Positions 30,520 to 39,527 of a stretch of 64,000 nucleotides of DNA are shown here, piece after piece (position 1 is the stretch's first letter; each line of letters begins with the position of its first letter). The DNA lies in contig NZ_LGYZ01000049.1 in assembly GCF_001310275.1 (NCBI RefSeq), positions 1 to 64,000 of the forward strand, given 5' to 3'. A program made the translations under genes and the position numbers. The stretch is from Nocardia arizonensis (GTDB lineage: Bacteria > Actinomycetota > Actinomycetes > Mycobacteriales > Mycobacteriaceae). The notes under the pieces were generated by a model. It searched no databases, had not been told where the DNA came from, and saw only the letters and a list, made by a program, of their open reading frames with translations.

Positions 30520-30561
30520 TCGTACGCGAGGCCGACGTCCGACCCATGGGCCTGCGCCCCG

Positions 30562-30575
30562 GGGTCTTTCGGCAC
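30562..30575. promoter_or_regulatory. DevR-binding site candidate before pfkB
   Basis: GGGTCTTTCGGCAC matches 10 of 14 core positions with an excellent left half. It lies 49 bp upstream of the pfkB start. Confidence 0.55.
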
Positions 30576-30623
30576 TGTGCCAGGCACGGCCGACACGCGA
30601 GGGTGGACAGAAATATCCAGTCG

Positions 30624-31619
30624 ATGAAGGGGCCGGCGGTGTCCGCGAACAATTCAGGCCGAAACTCGACCGTACTCACTGTGACCATCAATCCCACCGT
30701 CGACATGAGCATGGTGACGACACGATTGACCAGCGGCGGCAAGAACCGCGCCCAGCCGCCGACCGTCCAGGCCGGCGGCGGCGGCCTCAATGTCGCCCGC
30801 GGCATCCGCGCACTCGGCGGCTCGGCGCTCGCGGTGCACACCCGGGGCGGCGAGACCGGCCGATACCTCGACCGACTCCTCGACGAGGAGGGCATCGCCC
30901 ACCGCGGTGTCGATATCGACGGCGACACCAGAATCGCCTTCGTCGTCGGCGAGGAATGGACGGGCCACAGCTACCACGTCGTGCCGCCCGGCCCCGAACT
31001 CACCGCGACCGATGAACGCCGCCTGCTCGAGGTCATCGTCGAGGAGGCCGCGCGCTGTCGGTATCTCGTACTCACCGGCAGCGCCACCCCGCGGTTGCGC
31101 GAGAACTTCTGCGCCGACATCGTCGGTTCGCTCGCCACGACAGGCGTCCGGGTCGTACTCGACATCACCGCACCGCAATTGCGCAAGGTGCTGACGGAGG
31201 AGGTCTTCCTCATCCGCCTCGACCGCGAGACCGCCGCGACTCTGACAGGCACGCCGATCGAGTCGTTCGACGACGCCCGCGCCGCCAACGACTATCTGCT
31301 CGAGATCGGCGCCACCGAACACGCCATCACCACCGTCGGACCGCTGGGCGCGGTGTACTCCTCGCCCGAGGCGCACTACGAACTCACCGCACCCGCCCTC
31401 GTCCACGGCCCGCGCAGTGACGCCTGCGCCGGGGACAGCCTGGTGGCGGCGGTCACCTACCGACTCTGCGCGGGCGACAGTTGCGAGCAGGCGTGCGCGT
31501 TCGGGGTCGCCGCCGCGGCCGCGACCGTCGCGCTGCCCGGTACGGAGATGTTCGCACCGAGCGATGTCGAGACCCTGTTGACCGATGTCCACCGCACCCG
31601 GCGCCCACGGCGCGCCTGA
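30624..31619 (+). CDS. pfkB: PfkB-family sugar kinase (6-phosphofructokinase B-like)
   Basis: A 331-aa ribokinase-fold kinase expected to phosphorylate fructose 6-phosphate or a related sugar phosphate. It has the N-terminal TINPTVDMS, the substrate glycine motif AGGGGLNVARGIRALGG (~52-68) and the C-terminal anion hole with catalytic Asp in DACAGDSLVAAV. The usual GAGD is CAGD here. The DosR-regulon protein Rv2029c (PfkB) has the same family and neighbours. Start choice: ATG 30624 or GTG 30639; the long upstream extension overlaps the terminator and is unlikely. It is followed by a GNAT gene 27 nt later. Confidence 0.85.
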   Translation: MKGPAVSANNSGRNSTVLTVTINPTVDMSMVTTRLTSGGKNRAQPPTVQAGGGGLNVARGIRALGGSALAVHTRGGETGRYLDRLLDEEGIAHRGVDIDGDTRIAFVVGEEWTGHSYHVVPPGPELTATDERRLLEVIVEEAARCRYLVLTGSATPRLRENFCADIVGSLATTGVRVVLDITAPQLRKVLTEEVFLIRLDRETAATLTGTPIESFDDARAANDYLLEIGATEHAITTVGPLGAVYSSPEAHYELTAPALVHGPRSDACAGDSLVAAVTYRLCAGDSCEQACAFGVAAAAATVALPGTEMFAPSDVETLLTDVHRTRRPRRA

Positions 31620-31646
31620 CCCGCGACGATCCCGAGGAGCACGCGC

Positions 31647-32087
31647 ATGACCGCCACAACGCCCGCCGCGATCACCTTCGCCCGGCTCGGCCCTGATGCC
31701 GAGGCGATCCGGAATCTGCACGGCGCTACGGACTGCCGCGATCGCCGCCAGCGATTCCTCGGCGCATCGGACGGTCCCGTTCCCGCGCAAGGCACGGTCG
31801 GCGCGTACGCGGGCGGTCGGCTCATCGGCGTCGCGACCTACACCGCGTCGGCGGGCGTCGACGCGGCCGAAGTGGTTGTGCTCGTCGCGGCCGATCACGA
31901 GCGCGGCGGCGTCGGTGTCGGGCTGCTGCGACAGTTGGCCCGGCTCGCGCGGGCCCGCGGCATCCGGCGCTTCGTCGCCGATATCACCCCCGGTGACTCA
32001 CGGATGATGCGTCTGCTCATCGACGCGGATTTCGCCATCGGCGCGTACCGCCACAATGGCCGCGCCCGCGTCAGCGCCGAATTCTGA
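31647..32087 (+). CDS. GNAT-family N-acetyltransferase
   Basis: A 146-aa GNAT domain. The acetyl-CoA-binding motif A is VVLVAADHERGGVGVGLLRQLARLAR (Q/R-x-x-G-x-G/A variant, residues ~77-101 in outline), followed by GIRRFVADITPGDSRMMRLLIDADF. The latter block resembles the acetyltransferase part of mycobacterial Pat protein-lysine acetylases, but no cyclic-nucleotide domain is attached. CCGAGGAG precedes the ATG. It is cotranscribed with pfkB, so regulation of metabolic enzymes by acetylation is a possibility (inference). Confidence 0.75.
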   Translation: MTATTPAAITFARLGPDAEAIRNLHGATDCRDRRQRFLGASDGPVPAQGTVGAYAGGRLIGVATYTASAGVDAAEVVVLVAADHERGGVGVGLLRQLARLARARGIRRFVADITPGDSRMMRLLIDADFAIGAYRHNGRARVSAEF

Positions 32088-32109
32088 TCGCCGCCGAATA
32101 CTGATCGCC
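32076..32109 (+). repeat. 17-bp tandem duplication at the end of the GNAT gene
   Basis: GCCGAATTCTGATCGCC (32076-32092) is followed directly by GCCGAATACTGATCGCC, one mismatch. The first copy carries the gene's last codons and stop; the second lies just beyond. This looks like a replication-slippage duplication. Confidence 0.7.
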
Positions 32110-32254
32110 GCAGCAGCCTTCCGGCCTCCTCGCGATCGGTGCGGCGGCAACTCGAACAGCGCCTCGGCTACGGGCGAAATGCACGGGGTCACGGTCGCGT
32201 CCGAGCCTTGGTGTGGCACACCCTTTTCTGTGGGATTGCGGGCGGCCCGCTCGC

Positions 32255-33874
32255 TCAGGATTCGATATCCCGATGGCGGAACGCGGCGATGCCGATGGCG
32301 GCGAGGATCGCCGCGACCGCGGACAGTCCCGTCGCCGCCGTGGCGGTGGCGTCCTCGAGCGGCACGCGCGGCGTGTGTTCGAACGGGGAGGCGTCGGGGA
32401 ACCAGCCTGGCAGGTCGAAGGATTCGGTGAACAACAGTGCGACGGCGCAGTAGGCGAATCCGGTCCAGGCGACCGCCGCCGACAGCCGCGGTCGCAGGCC
32501 GAAGGCCAGCAGCGCGACCGCGGTCGTCACCCAGATCGCCGGCCAGTAGGCCACGGCGGCGAGCGTCATGCGGATCATCTGATGCGGCTCATCCACGGTC
32601 AGGGCATAGGCCAGTCCGATGCCGAAGCCGCCCGCGACGGCGACCGCCGCGGCGCCGAGCGCCGCCACCATCGAATAGGCGAGCAGCCACCGCGGCCGGC
32701 TCAGCCGGGCGGCCAGCACGAATTCGGCATGCCCCAGGGCTTCCTCACCGCGCGCCCGCAGCACGGCGGTGATGCCGAACGCCGTCGCCAGCAGGCTGGT
32801 CATCGACACCGTCAGCGCCAGATAGGAATCGACCGCGTCGGCGGCGCCGCCCGGCAGGAACGCGGCCACGTCCGGGTTGTCGGCCAGAAAGTCGGCGATG
32901 CTGTCGGCGAAGGACCCGTAGGCCGCGCCGAGGCCGAAGACGCCCACGCACCAGGCGAGCCAGGACCCGCGCTGCAATCGCCACGCCAGCCCCGTCGGCG
33001 AGGACAGCGCCCACGACGCCGTCGCGCGACCGGACCCGTACGACAGCAATCCCGCTCCGAAGTCCCGGCGCTCGAGTACGGCGAAGGCGACCGCGATCAG
33101 CGCGACGCTCACCGCGACGAACAGCAGCACCGGCCACCACCGATCCGCGACGTAGGGATAGGTGCGCTGGCCCCATCCGAGCGGCGAAAGCCACGATGCC
33201 GCGCCGCCACCGACATCGCCGATCGCGCGCAGCACGTAGGCAAGTGCGAGCGCCGAGCTGACCGCGGCGTACACGCTGCGGGGATTCTCGAACACCTGCG
33301 CGGCCACCGTCGTCAGGGCCGCGAAACTCGAGCCGATCCCCGCGAGCGCGACACCGGTCAGCACCGACCCCGCGGCGGGCAGACCGGTCGCGATCCCGAC
33401 GCCCGCCAGCACCACGGCGACACAGGCATCGGCGATCAGCGCGACACCGAGCGCCGCCACCACGGACGCGCGCCGTCCGACCTTCGCCGAACGGATCAGC
33501 TCATCGCGTCCCGCCTCCTCGTCGGAGCGGGTGTGGCGGCCGATCAGGAACATGTTCATCAGCGCGACGACGATCCCCACGTAGGCGAAGACCTCGAACA
33601 GCACCTCGCCGCCGATGGTGTCCAGCAAACGGGTCGGGCCGCCCAGCGCGACCGCCGCCGCGTTGGCGCTCATCATCTCCCGCAGCCGAGCCAGCGCGTC
33701 GGGACTGCCGTAGAAGCGTTGGCTGCTGATCGATTGCATGGCGAACAACGCGCCCGCGCCCGCCAGCCAGCACGGCAACGCGAACCTCTCCCGGCGCAGG
33801 GCGAACGACAGCAGCGTGCCCGCACCGGTCGCCCCCGCGGCCGCGCGGCGGACTGTGGGCGCCCACGTGCTCAC
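32255..33874 (-). CDS. ABC transporter permease (antibiotic/polyketide exporter type)
   Basis: A 539-aa membrane protein with roughly twelve hydrophobic segments in two halves, of the type annotated as exporter of polyketide antibiotics in actinobacteria. Its four-base ATGA overlap with the ATPase gene shows they form one transporter. The sequence has no substrate-specific motif. It ends facing the GNAT gene. The pair follows the CtpF-like ATPase gene by 77 nt on the same strand, so it may belong to that DevR-controlled transcript. Confidence 0.85.
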   Translation of the reverse strand: MSTWAPTVRRAAAGATGAGTLLSFALRRERFALPCWLAGAGALFAMQSISSQRFYGSPDALARLREMMSANAAAVALGGPTRLLDTIGGEVLFEVFAYVGIVVALMNMFLIGRHTRSDEEAGRDELIRSAKVGRRASVVAALGVALIADACVAVVLAGVGIATGLPAAGSVLTGVALAGIGSSFAALTTVAAQVFENPRSVYAAVSSALALAYVLRAIGDVGGGAASWLSPLGWGQRTYPYVADRWWPVLLFVAVSVALIAVAFAVLERRDFGAGLLSYGSGRATASWALSSPTGLAWRLQRGSWLAWCVGVFGLGAAYGSFADSIADFLADNPDVAAFLPGGAADAVDSYLALTVSMTSLLATAFGITAVLRARGEEALGHAEFVLAARLSRPRWLLAYSMVAALGAAAVAVAGGFGIGLAYALTVDEPHQMIRMTLAAVAYWPAIWVTTAVALLAFGLRPRLSAAVAWTGFAYCAVALLFTESFDLPGWFPDASPFEHTPRVPLEDATATAATGLSAVAAILAAIGIAAFRHRDIES

Positions 33875-34809
33875 CGCAGCGCCTCGGCCGGATCGGCGCC
33901 GTAGTGGCGCAGGAATATGTCCTCCAGCGTCGGGGGCGTGCTGGTGAGGCCGCGCACACCCGTGTCGGCCAGGACCCGCAACACCGCGTCCAATTGCCCG
34001 TTCTCCACCGCGAACCGGACCCGGTCACCTTCGTATATCGGATCATGCACTCCGGCAATGCTTTCCAGTCCGACGACGGGCCGCGCGGTCTCGACCGTGA
34101 CCACGGTGCGGGTGAGGTGGCGCAGTTGCTCCAGTGTCCCGCTCTCGACGGTGCGGCCGTGCCGGATGATGCTCACCCGATCGCACAGTGCCTCGACCTC
34201 GGCGAGGATATGGCTCGACAGCAGCACCGTCGCGCCGCGCGCGGTGGCCTCCCGGACGCATTTCTGAAACTCGGACTCCATCAGCGGATCCAGACCGACC
34301 GTCGGCTCGTCGAGCAGCAACAGTTCCGCGTCCGAGGCCAGCGCGGCCACGAGCGCCACCTTCTGCCGGTTGCCCTTGGAGTACGCGCGCGCCTTCTTGC
34401 GCGGGTCCAGATCGAAGCGTTCCAGCAGTTCGGCGCGCCTGCGCCCGTCGATGCCGCCGTGCAGTCTGCCCATCAGGTCGATCACCTCGCCCCCGGTGAT
34501 ACCCGGCCACAGCGTGACCTCCCCCGGGACATAGGCCAATCGCCCGTGCAGCGCGACCGCGTCGCGCCACGGATCTCCGCCCAGCAGGCGCACCGTGCCG
34601 GAGTCGGCGCGCAACAGGCCGAGCAGGATGCGGATCGTGGTGGTCTTGCCGGAGCCGTTGGGTCCGAGGAATCCGTGCACTTCGCCGGTGCGAACCGACA
34701 AGTCCATGCCGTCGAGTGCGCGCACGCGACCGAAGGACTTCGTCAATCCGATGATCGAGACGGCCGGATCGGCGGCCGTCGCATCGGAACCGACGGATGA
34801 GGCGTCCAT
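33871..34809 (-). CDS. ABC transporter ATP-binding protein
   Basis: A 312-aa nucleotide-binding subunit. Walker A is [10 protein letters not shown] (~49-58), the Q-loop region is [11 protein letters not shown], the signature is an unusual [15 protein letters not shown] in place of LSGGQ, and Walker B is [13 protein letters not shown], followed by the H-loop SSHIL. The C-terminal ~90 residues fit the DrrA/antibiotic-export class. The start is ATG 34809, preceded by AGAAGGGAA; an upstream in-frame extension looks spurious. It pairs with the permease encoded next and would energise export of a lipid or small molecule. Confidence 0.88.
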   Translation of the reverse strand: MDASSVGSDATAADPAVSIIGLTKSFGRVRALDGMDLSVRTGEVHGFLGPNGSGKTTTIRILLGLLRADSGTVRLLGGDPWRDAVALHGRLAYVPGEVTLWPGITGGEVIDLMGRLHGGIDGRRRAELLERFDLDPRKKARAYSKGNRQKVALVAALASDAELLLLDEPTVGLDPLMESEFQKCVREATARGATVLLSSHILAEVEALCDRVSIIRHGRTVESGTLEQLRHLTRTVVTVETARPVVGLESIAGVHDPIYEGDRVRFAVENGQLDAVLRVLADTGVRGLTSTPPTLEDIFLRHYGADPAEALR

Positions 34810-34886
34810 GTCGGATTCCCTTCTGCATCCGGCCGGGCAGGAAGTCCCGACCGAGTCCAAGTGTCGGGCGCGCGGGTGCGCGCGGG

Positions 34887-37589
34887 TCAGGGCCGATCGT
34901 CCTCTGATGCCGGGGCGAGCGACCCCGGGCCGGTCGGCTGCTCGCTCCCCCGTCGGTCACGCCTGCGCCGCAGATAGCGCAGCCATTCATCGATTCCCCA
35001 CACGATCACCGGGAACGGGAGCACCAGCGCCAGCATCCACGGCGGCAGGGCGGCGGTGCCGAACAGTGTCTGCAACGGCGGCAGGTAGACCAGCGCCAAC
35101 GCGAAGACGATCTCGAACACGCAGCCGCCGAGCAGCAGGCGGTTGGACCAGAATCCGATCGAGGACAGCGAGACGTATTCGGTGCGCGCGGCGAAGGCCG
35201 TGCCGAGCTGGCAGGCGACGATGCCGACGAAGGTGATCGTGGTCGCTTGGAGATAGGTGTGATGCAGTGCCGAACCGGTGTCGACGTCCGCGTCCGGACG
35301 CCAGCCCGCGGACAGCAGCACGGTGAAGTAGCCTGCCATGACCAGAACGGCCGAGACAACACCGAGAATCCCCCACGCGCGCAGCAACAGTCTGCCGGTG
35401 ATGACGCCTTCGGACTGCGGACGAGGCGGCTTGCTCATCACACCGGGTTCGGCGGTCTCGCGGCCGAGCGCCAACGCGGGCAGCGTCTCGGTGCCGAGGT
35501 CGATCGCGAGGATCTGTAGCACGGTCAGCGGTAGCGGAATCGCGCCGCCGGACAGGGCGAACAACAGGAACGGCACGACTTCCGGCACGGCGTGGGCGAA
35601 GATGTAGAGCACGAATTTGCGGACATTGTCGAAGACTCGGCGGCCTTCCTCGATTCCCGCGGCGATGGTCGCGAAATTGTCGTCGGTCAGCACAAGGGTG
35701 GCGGCTTCCCGCGCCACGTCGGTGCCGCCGCGTCCCATCGCGACGCCGATATCGGCGCGGCGCAGGGCGGGCGCGTCGTTCACGCCGTCGCCGGTCATCG
35801 CCACGACCTCGCCGTTGACCCGCAGCGCGTCGGCGATGCGCAACTTGACCTCCGGTGTCGCGCGGGCGAATACGATCTCGCCCGGTTGCGCGAGCAATGC
35901 GTCGAGCCGGTCGTCGGACATCGCGTCGACCTCGACGCCGTCGATCACGCGATCGGCGCCGATCCCGACCTGCCGGGCGATCTCGGCGGCGGTGCGTCCG
36001 TTGTCGCCGCTGATGACGTGCACCCGAATGCCCGCGCGGTGCACCGACGCCACCGCGTCGGCGACCTCGGGACGCGGCGGATCGAGCAGGGCCACCAGAC
36101 CGATGAAGGTCAGATCGGTCTCGACCGCGCCCCGATCGGCGGGGACGGGCCCATCCCAGTCACGCCGCGCCACCGCCAGCACCCGCAGCCCGCGGTCGGC
36201 GAGGGCGCCGACCTGCCCGCGCGCCCGCTCCAGCGTCGAGGCGTCGCCGTCCGATGCCGCGACGCACAACGGCAGCACGGCTTCCGGTGCGCCCTTGACG
36301 TGCACGGCAAGCCCGCCGTCGTCTCGGTCCATCGTCGACATCATCCGCACCTGCGGATCGAACGGGTACAGTGCCGCACGCCGCGCCTGCCGCCGTTCGG
36401 AGGTGATCACGACGCCCTCCGACTCGGCGTAGCGCAGCAGGGCGATCTCCATCGGGTCGCCGGTCTCCTGTTCCCCCAGGTCCGCGCTCGTGCACAGCGC
36501 GAGGGCGCGCGCCATCGCCGGATCGGTGGACGTCGCGGTCACCACCCGCATGTCGTTGGCCGTCAGCGTGCCGGTCTTGTCGGTGCAGATGGTGGTGGTC
36601 GAGCCGAGGGTCTCCACGGCGGACAGCCGCCGGACCACCGCGCCCCGGCGCGCCATGGACCGCACCCCGACGGCGAGGGCGAGGGTGATCGTCGGCAACA
36701 GGCCCTCGGGCACATTGGCCACCAGCAGGCCGATCGCGAAGAGGAAGGCAGCCGACAGCGACAGTCCCGCGACCAGCCCCAGCGGCAGGAACGCCGCGCC
36801 CGCCCCGACCGCCACCGCCGCGATCAGCCACGCAACCCGCCGAACCTGCCGTTCCAGCGGACTCGGCTCCTGACGGACCCGTTGCGACAGTGCGGCGATG
36901 CGGCCGAGTTCGGTGTGCACGCCGGTGCCGTGCACCACGGCGCGCCCGGCTCCGGCGGTGCACAGCGTGCCGCTGAACACCAATACCGGTGAGTCGGCGG
37001 ACCGGTCGGCGCGGTCGGTCGCCGCCGCGCTGCGGGTCACGGGATTCGACTCCCCCGTCAGCGCGGACATGTCGACCTGCACCGTCCCGTCGAACAGCCG
37101 CGCGTCCGCCGGGATCCGTTCCCCCTCCTCGATGACCAGGACATCCCCCCGCACGATCTCGGGCACCGCTATCTGCGTCCGCCGACCGCCGCGAACCACC
37201 GTCACCCGCTGCGGCAGGAATCGGCCGAGCGCCGCCACGGCGTGCTCGGCCTGGCTTTCCTGCCAGAAGGCCAGCACGGCGTTGAGGATCACGACCGCGA
37301 TCACCGCGATGCCCAACGGCACCGCACCCGAAATGAACGCCAGCCCCGCGGCCACCCACAACAGCAGTGCGAGCGGGTGGACGAACTGCCTGCCCAACGC
37401 GATCCACCAGTGGTGTTCGGAGCGCCGCGGGAGTTCGTTGGGGCCGTAGAGTTGCAGACGCCGCGCCGCCTCACGTCCGGACAGTCCGTCCGGGGACGTG
37501 CGCAGGTCCCGCATGAGTGCCGAGACCGGCTCGCGCGGATCGACCCCGGTCTGCTCGGGCTCGTGGACAGCGTACTCGCGGCTCACCAC
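34887..37589 (-). CDS. Cation-transporting P-type ATPase, CtpF-like
   Basis: A 900-aa P2-type ATPase of normal length. An N-terminal cation-ATPase domain (~20-70) is followed by the actuator TGE (178-180), the TM4 motif [11 protein letters not shown] (290-300), phosphorylation Asp337 in [14 protein letters not shown], and [17 protein letters not shown]. The TM4 text is closer to Na+/K+- or H+/K+-type (P2C) pumps than to SERCA, so the ion is open. Rv1997 (ctpF) is the DosR-regulon counterpart. The start is a GTG at 37589; the preceding ribosome site is weak. Three DevR-like sites lie in the 177-bp region before the divergent nitroreductase gene. Confidence 0.9.
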   Translation of the reverse strand: MVSREYAVHEPEQTGVDPREPVSALMRDLRTSPDGLSGREAARRLQLYGPNELPRRSEHHWWIALGRQFVHPLALLLWVAAGLAFISGAVPLGIAVIAVVILNAVLAFWQESQAEHAVAALGRFLPQRVTVVRGGRRTQIAVPEIVRGDVLVIEEGERIPADARLFDGTVQVDMSALTGESNPVTRSAAATDRADRSADSPVLVFSGTLCTAGAGRAVVHGTGVHTELGRIAALSQRVRQEPSPLERQVRRVAWLIAAVAVGAGAAFLPLGLVAGLSLSAAFLFAIGLLVANVPEGLLPTITLALAVGVRSMARRGAVVRRLSAVETLGSTTTICTDKTGTLTANDMRVVTATSTDPAMARALALCTSADLGEQETGDPMEIALLRYAESEGVVITSERRQARRAALYPFDPQVRMMSTMDRDDGGLAVHVKGAPEAVLPLCVAASDGDASTLERARGQVGALADRGLRVLAVARRDWDGPVPADRGAVETDLTFIGLVALLDPPRPEVADAVASVHRAGIRVHVISGDNGRTAAEIARQVGIGADRVIDGVEVDAMSDDRLDALLAQPGEIVFARATPEVKLRIADALRVNGEVVAMTGDGVNDAPALRRADIGVAMGRGGTDVAREAATLVLTDDNFATIAAGIEEGRRVFDNVRKFVLYIFAHAVPEVVPFLLFALSGGAIPLPLTVLQILAIDLGTETLPALALGRETAEPGVMSKPPRPQSEGVITGRLLLRAWGILGVVSAVLVMAGYFTVLLSAGWRPDADVDTGSALHHTYLQATTITFVGIVACQLGTAFAARTEYVSLSSIGFWSNRLLLGGCVFEIVFALALVYLPPLQTLFGTAALPPWMLALVLPFPVIVWGIDEWLRYLRRRRDRRGSEQPTGPGSLAPASEDDRP

Positions 37590-37621
37590 TCAAGGATCGC
37601 GCACGGGCGCGGACATCGCTG

Positions 37622-37635
37622 ACAACGGAAGTCCC
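37622..37635. promoter_or_regulatory. DevR site 1 of 3, proximal to the CtpF-like gene
   Basis: On the minus strand it reads GGGACTTCCGTTGT: perfect left half, weak right half. It is 33 bp upstream of the ATPase start. Confidence 0.55.
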
Positions 37636-37643
37636 CGACACGG

Positions 37644-37657
37644 TGTGCGGACGTCCC
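37644..37657. promoter_or_regulatory. DevR site 2 of 3
   Basis: TGTGCGGACGTCCC; minus strand GGGACGTCCGCACA. It is 22 bp from site 1, so the two face the same side of the helix. Only the half site is strong. Confidence 0.45.
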
Positions 37658-37695
37658 CGATCACGCCCGTGCCCGGTGGCGTCGACGTGGCCGGC

Positions 37696-37709
37696 GTGAC
37701 AAAAGTCCC
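37696..37709. promoter_or_regulatory. DevR site 3 of 3, strong, before the nitroreductase gene
   Basis: GTGACAAAAGTCCC (minus strand GGGACTTTTGTCAC) matches 12 of 14 core positions. It lies 57 bp upstream of the nitroreductase ATG. Confidence 0.75.
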
Positions 37710-37766
37710 CGCCGGTCGGGCGTAATTGCCGTGGTCACAGTGGTGTCGCCCGCGAACACTCGATCT

Positions 37767-38771
37767 ATGACCGACAGCGACCTCTCCCTCTTACCCGATC
37801 GATCCACGATGCTGGCGGCGATGCGGGCGGCAGGCCGCGCGCCGTCGGTGCACAACACCCAGCCCTGGCGCTGGGTCCTCGATGGAGCGGACTTGCGGCT
37901 GTATCGCGACGACCGGCGACTGCTCGACGTGGCCGACCCCGCGGGACGGCAACTCGTGATCAGCTGTGGCGCGATGCTGCACCACGCGCGCACCGCGTTC
38001 GCCGCCGCGGGCTGGCACACCGATACCGTCCGCGTCCCCGATCCCGCGCGCCCGGAATGGCTGGCCACCATCACATTCCGCCGGTGGACCACTCCGCCCG
38101 CGGAGGTCGTTGCCCGTGCCGAGGCCATCACGCGACGCCGCACCGAACGGCTGCCGATGCGCGAACCCCAACGATGGAACGAACTCGAGCACACGCTGCG
38201 CTCGCTGGTGCGGTATCCCGATGTCGTCTTCGACGTCCTCGACGACTCCGCCCGTCCGCGCCTGGCCGTCGCCTCCGAGCACTCGGCGGCCATCCAACGC
38301 TACGACATGCAGTATCAGGCCGAATTGAGCTGGTGGACAGGGCACTCCAAGCCAGCCGACGGCATTCCCCGCGAAGCGCTCGCCTCTCCCCGCGAGGCAG
38401 GCAACACGCCGCTCGGACGCACCTTCCCCACGGTGCGGCACCCGCCGACGCGCGAGGACTACACCGATCGCGCCGAACTGGTGGTGCTCAGCACCCACGG
38501 CGACTCGGACGCGCAGTGGCTGAGCGTCGGTGAGGCTCTGTCGGCCGTTCTCCTCGAGTGCACGGTCGAAGGCGCGGCCACGTGCGCGCTGACCCACCTG
38601 ACCGAACTGCCCGCGTCCCGCAGGCTCATCGCCGAGCTGATCGACCACCAGATCACCCCGCAGGTCGTCGTTCGCGTAGGAGCCGACGACAGCGCCGCGG
38701 GCCCGCAGACGCCCCGACGCCCTGTCGAAGAATACCTCAGCCTCGACGACGGGCCGGACGCGACCCGATGA
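37767..38771 (+). CDS. Acg-type nitroreductase-fold protein (1 of 3)
   Basis: A 334-aa member of the Acg family of FMN-binding, nitroreductase-fold proteins (Rv2032, Rv3127 and Rv3131 are DosR-regulon members). Family marks: RAPSVHNTQPWRW at residues ~26-38, DPAGRQLVISCGAMLHHAR, RRRTERLP and SVGEALSAVLLECT. Acg itself is reported to lack reductase activity and may sequester flavin, so an enzymatic role is uncertain. The start is ATG 37767. It shares a regulatory region with the divergent CtpF-like gene and is followed by a HemG-like flavodoxin. The two other family members lie at 39528 and 42509. Confidence 0.88.
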   Translation: MTDSDLSLLPDRSTMLAAMRAAGRAPSVHNTQPWRWVLDGADLRLYRDDRRLLDVADPAGRQLVISCGAMLHHARTAFAAAGWHTDTVRVPDPARPEWLATITFRRWTTPPAEVVARAEAITRRRTERLPMREPQRWNELEHTLRSLVRYPDVVFDVLDDSARPRLAVASEHSAAIQRYDMQYQAELSWWTGHSKPADGIPREALASPREAGNTPLGRTFPTVRHPPTREDYTDRAELVVLSTHGDSDAQWLSVGEALSAVLLECTVEGAATCALTHLTELPASRRLIAELIDHQITPQVVVRVGADDSAAGPQTPRRPVEEYLSLDDGPDATR

Positions 38772-38782
38772 CGCCGTGCCCG

Positions 38783-38796
38783 GGGCCGTTCGTCCC
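38783..38796. promoter_or_regulatory. DevR-binding site inside a hairpin
   Basis: GGGCCGTTCGTCCC matches 11 of 14 core positions, 58 bp before the flavodoxin start at 38855. It lies within the inverted repeat CGTGCCCGG (38775-38783)/CCGGGCACG (38803-38811), which could act as terminator of the upstream gene. Confidence 0.6.
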
Positions 38797-38854
38797 CGCG
38801 GTCCGGGCACGATGGCTCTGATCTGCTCCGGTGTCAGGCGCGAAGCTGAATTGC

Positions 38855-39412
38855 ATGGAATCCGACAACACTCGTATCGCGGTCCTGTACGCGACCGCCC
38901 AGGGTTCGTCCCGGGATATCGCCGAATACATCGCCTCCGGCCTGACCGCGCGCGGCGCCCGGGTCGAGTTGGCCGAAGTCGAACACGCACCCGAACTCGA
39001 ACGCTTCGACGCCGTGGTCCTCGGTAGCGCCGTCCACGACCGGGCGCTGCTGCCGGAAGCCGACGAGTTCGCGCACGCGCACCGCGACACCCTCACGACC
39101 CGGCCGGTGTGGCTGTTCAGCGTCGGACTCGGACCCGCGCTGCGCGGCCCGGTGGGCCGACTGCTCGGCCGGACCGTACCGCCCGCGGTCGCGAAGGTCC
39201 GCGACTCGATCTCGCCCCGCGACTACCGCGCCTTCGCGGGCTGCTTCTCCAGCGCGGACGTACCGCTGAAGACCCGTGTGCTCTACCGGTTGATGGGCGG
39301 GGGCCACTACGGCGACCTACGCGACTGGGAGGCGATCGCCGGCTGGACCGAAGACATCGCCGACGAACTCGGCCTGCCGCGCGCCGACTCGGTGAGCGTC
39401 CCCCCGTCGTGA
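38855..39412 (+). CDS. Flavodoxin-domain protein, HemG-like
   Basis: A 185-aa flavodoxin of the menaquinone-dependent protoporphyrinogen oxidase (HemG) type. The FMN loop is YATAQGSSRDIAEYIA (~9-24), the second loop is LGSAVHDRALLPEADEF, and the C-terminal KTRVLYRLMGGGHYGDLRDWEAI block is typical of the family. It could link quinones or F420/flavin pools to the nitroreductase-fold neighbours (inference). ATG 38855 is preferred because it begins the conserved part; a GTG at 38831 is in frame, and neither has a good ribosome site. A DevR-like site precedes it. Confidence 0.8.
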   Translation: MESDNTRIAVLYATAQGSSRDIAEYIASGLTARGARVELAEVEHAPELERFDAVVLGSAVHDRALLPEADEFAHAHRDTLTTRPVWLFSVGLGPALRGPVGRLLGRTVPPAVAKVRDSISPRDYRAFAGCFSSADVPLKTRVLYRLMGGGHYGDLRDWEAIAGWTEDIADELGLPRADSVSVPPS

Positions 39413-39475
39413 CAGGAGCCGCGCCCGCTCACCATCGCGGGCGCGAGGCCGTTCCGAGCACAGCGCACCGAAAAC

Positions 39476-39505
39476 GTGTCCCCGGGGGAAAACCCCCGGG
39501 GACAC
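39476..39505. terminator. Strong bidirectional terminator hairpin
   Basis: GTGTCCCCGGGGG-AAAA-CCCCCGGGGACAC: a perfect 13-bp stem with a 4-nt loop, lying between the convergent flavodoxin and nitroreductase genes. Confidence 0.9.
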
Positions 39506-39527
39506 GGTCGCGATCGGATGCGCGCGT

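Noticed and set aside
32213..33904. A 563-codon plus-strand frame
   Set aside because: Antisense to the ABC permease, dominated by Arg/Gln/Gly, no ribosome site or motif.
35592..36992. A 466-codon plus-strand frame
   Set aside because: Antisense to the CtpF-like ATPase, whose catalytic motifs are intact; shadow frame.
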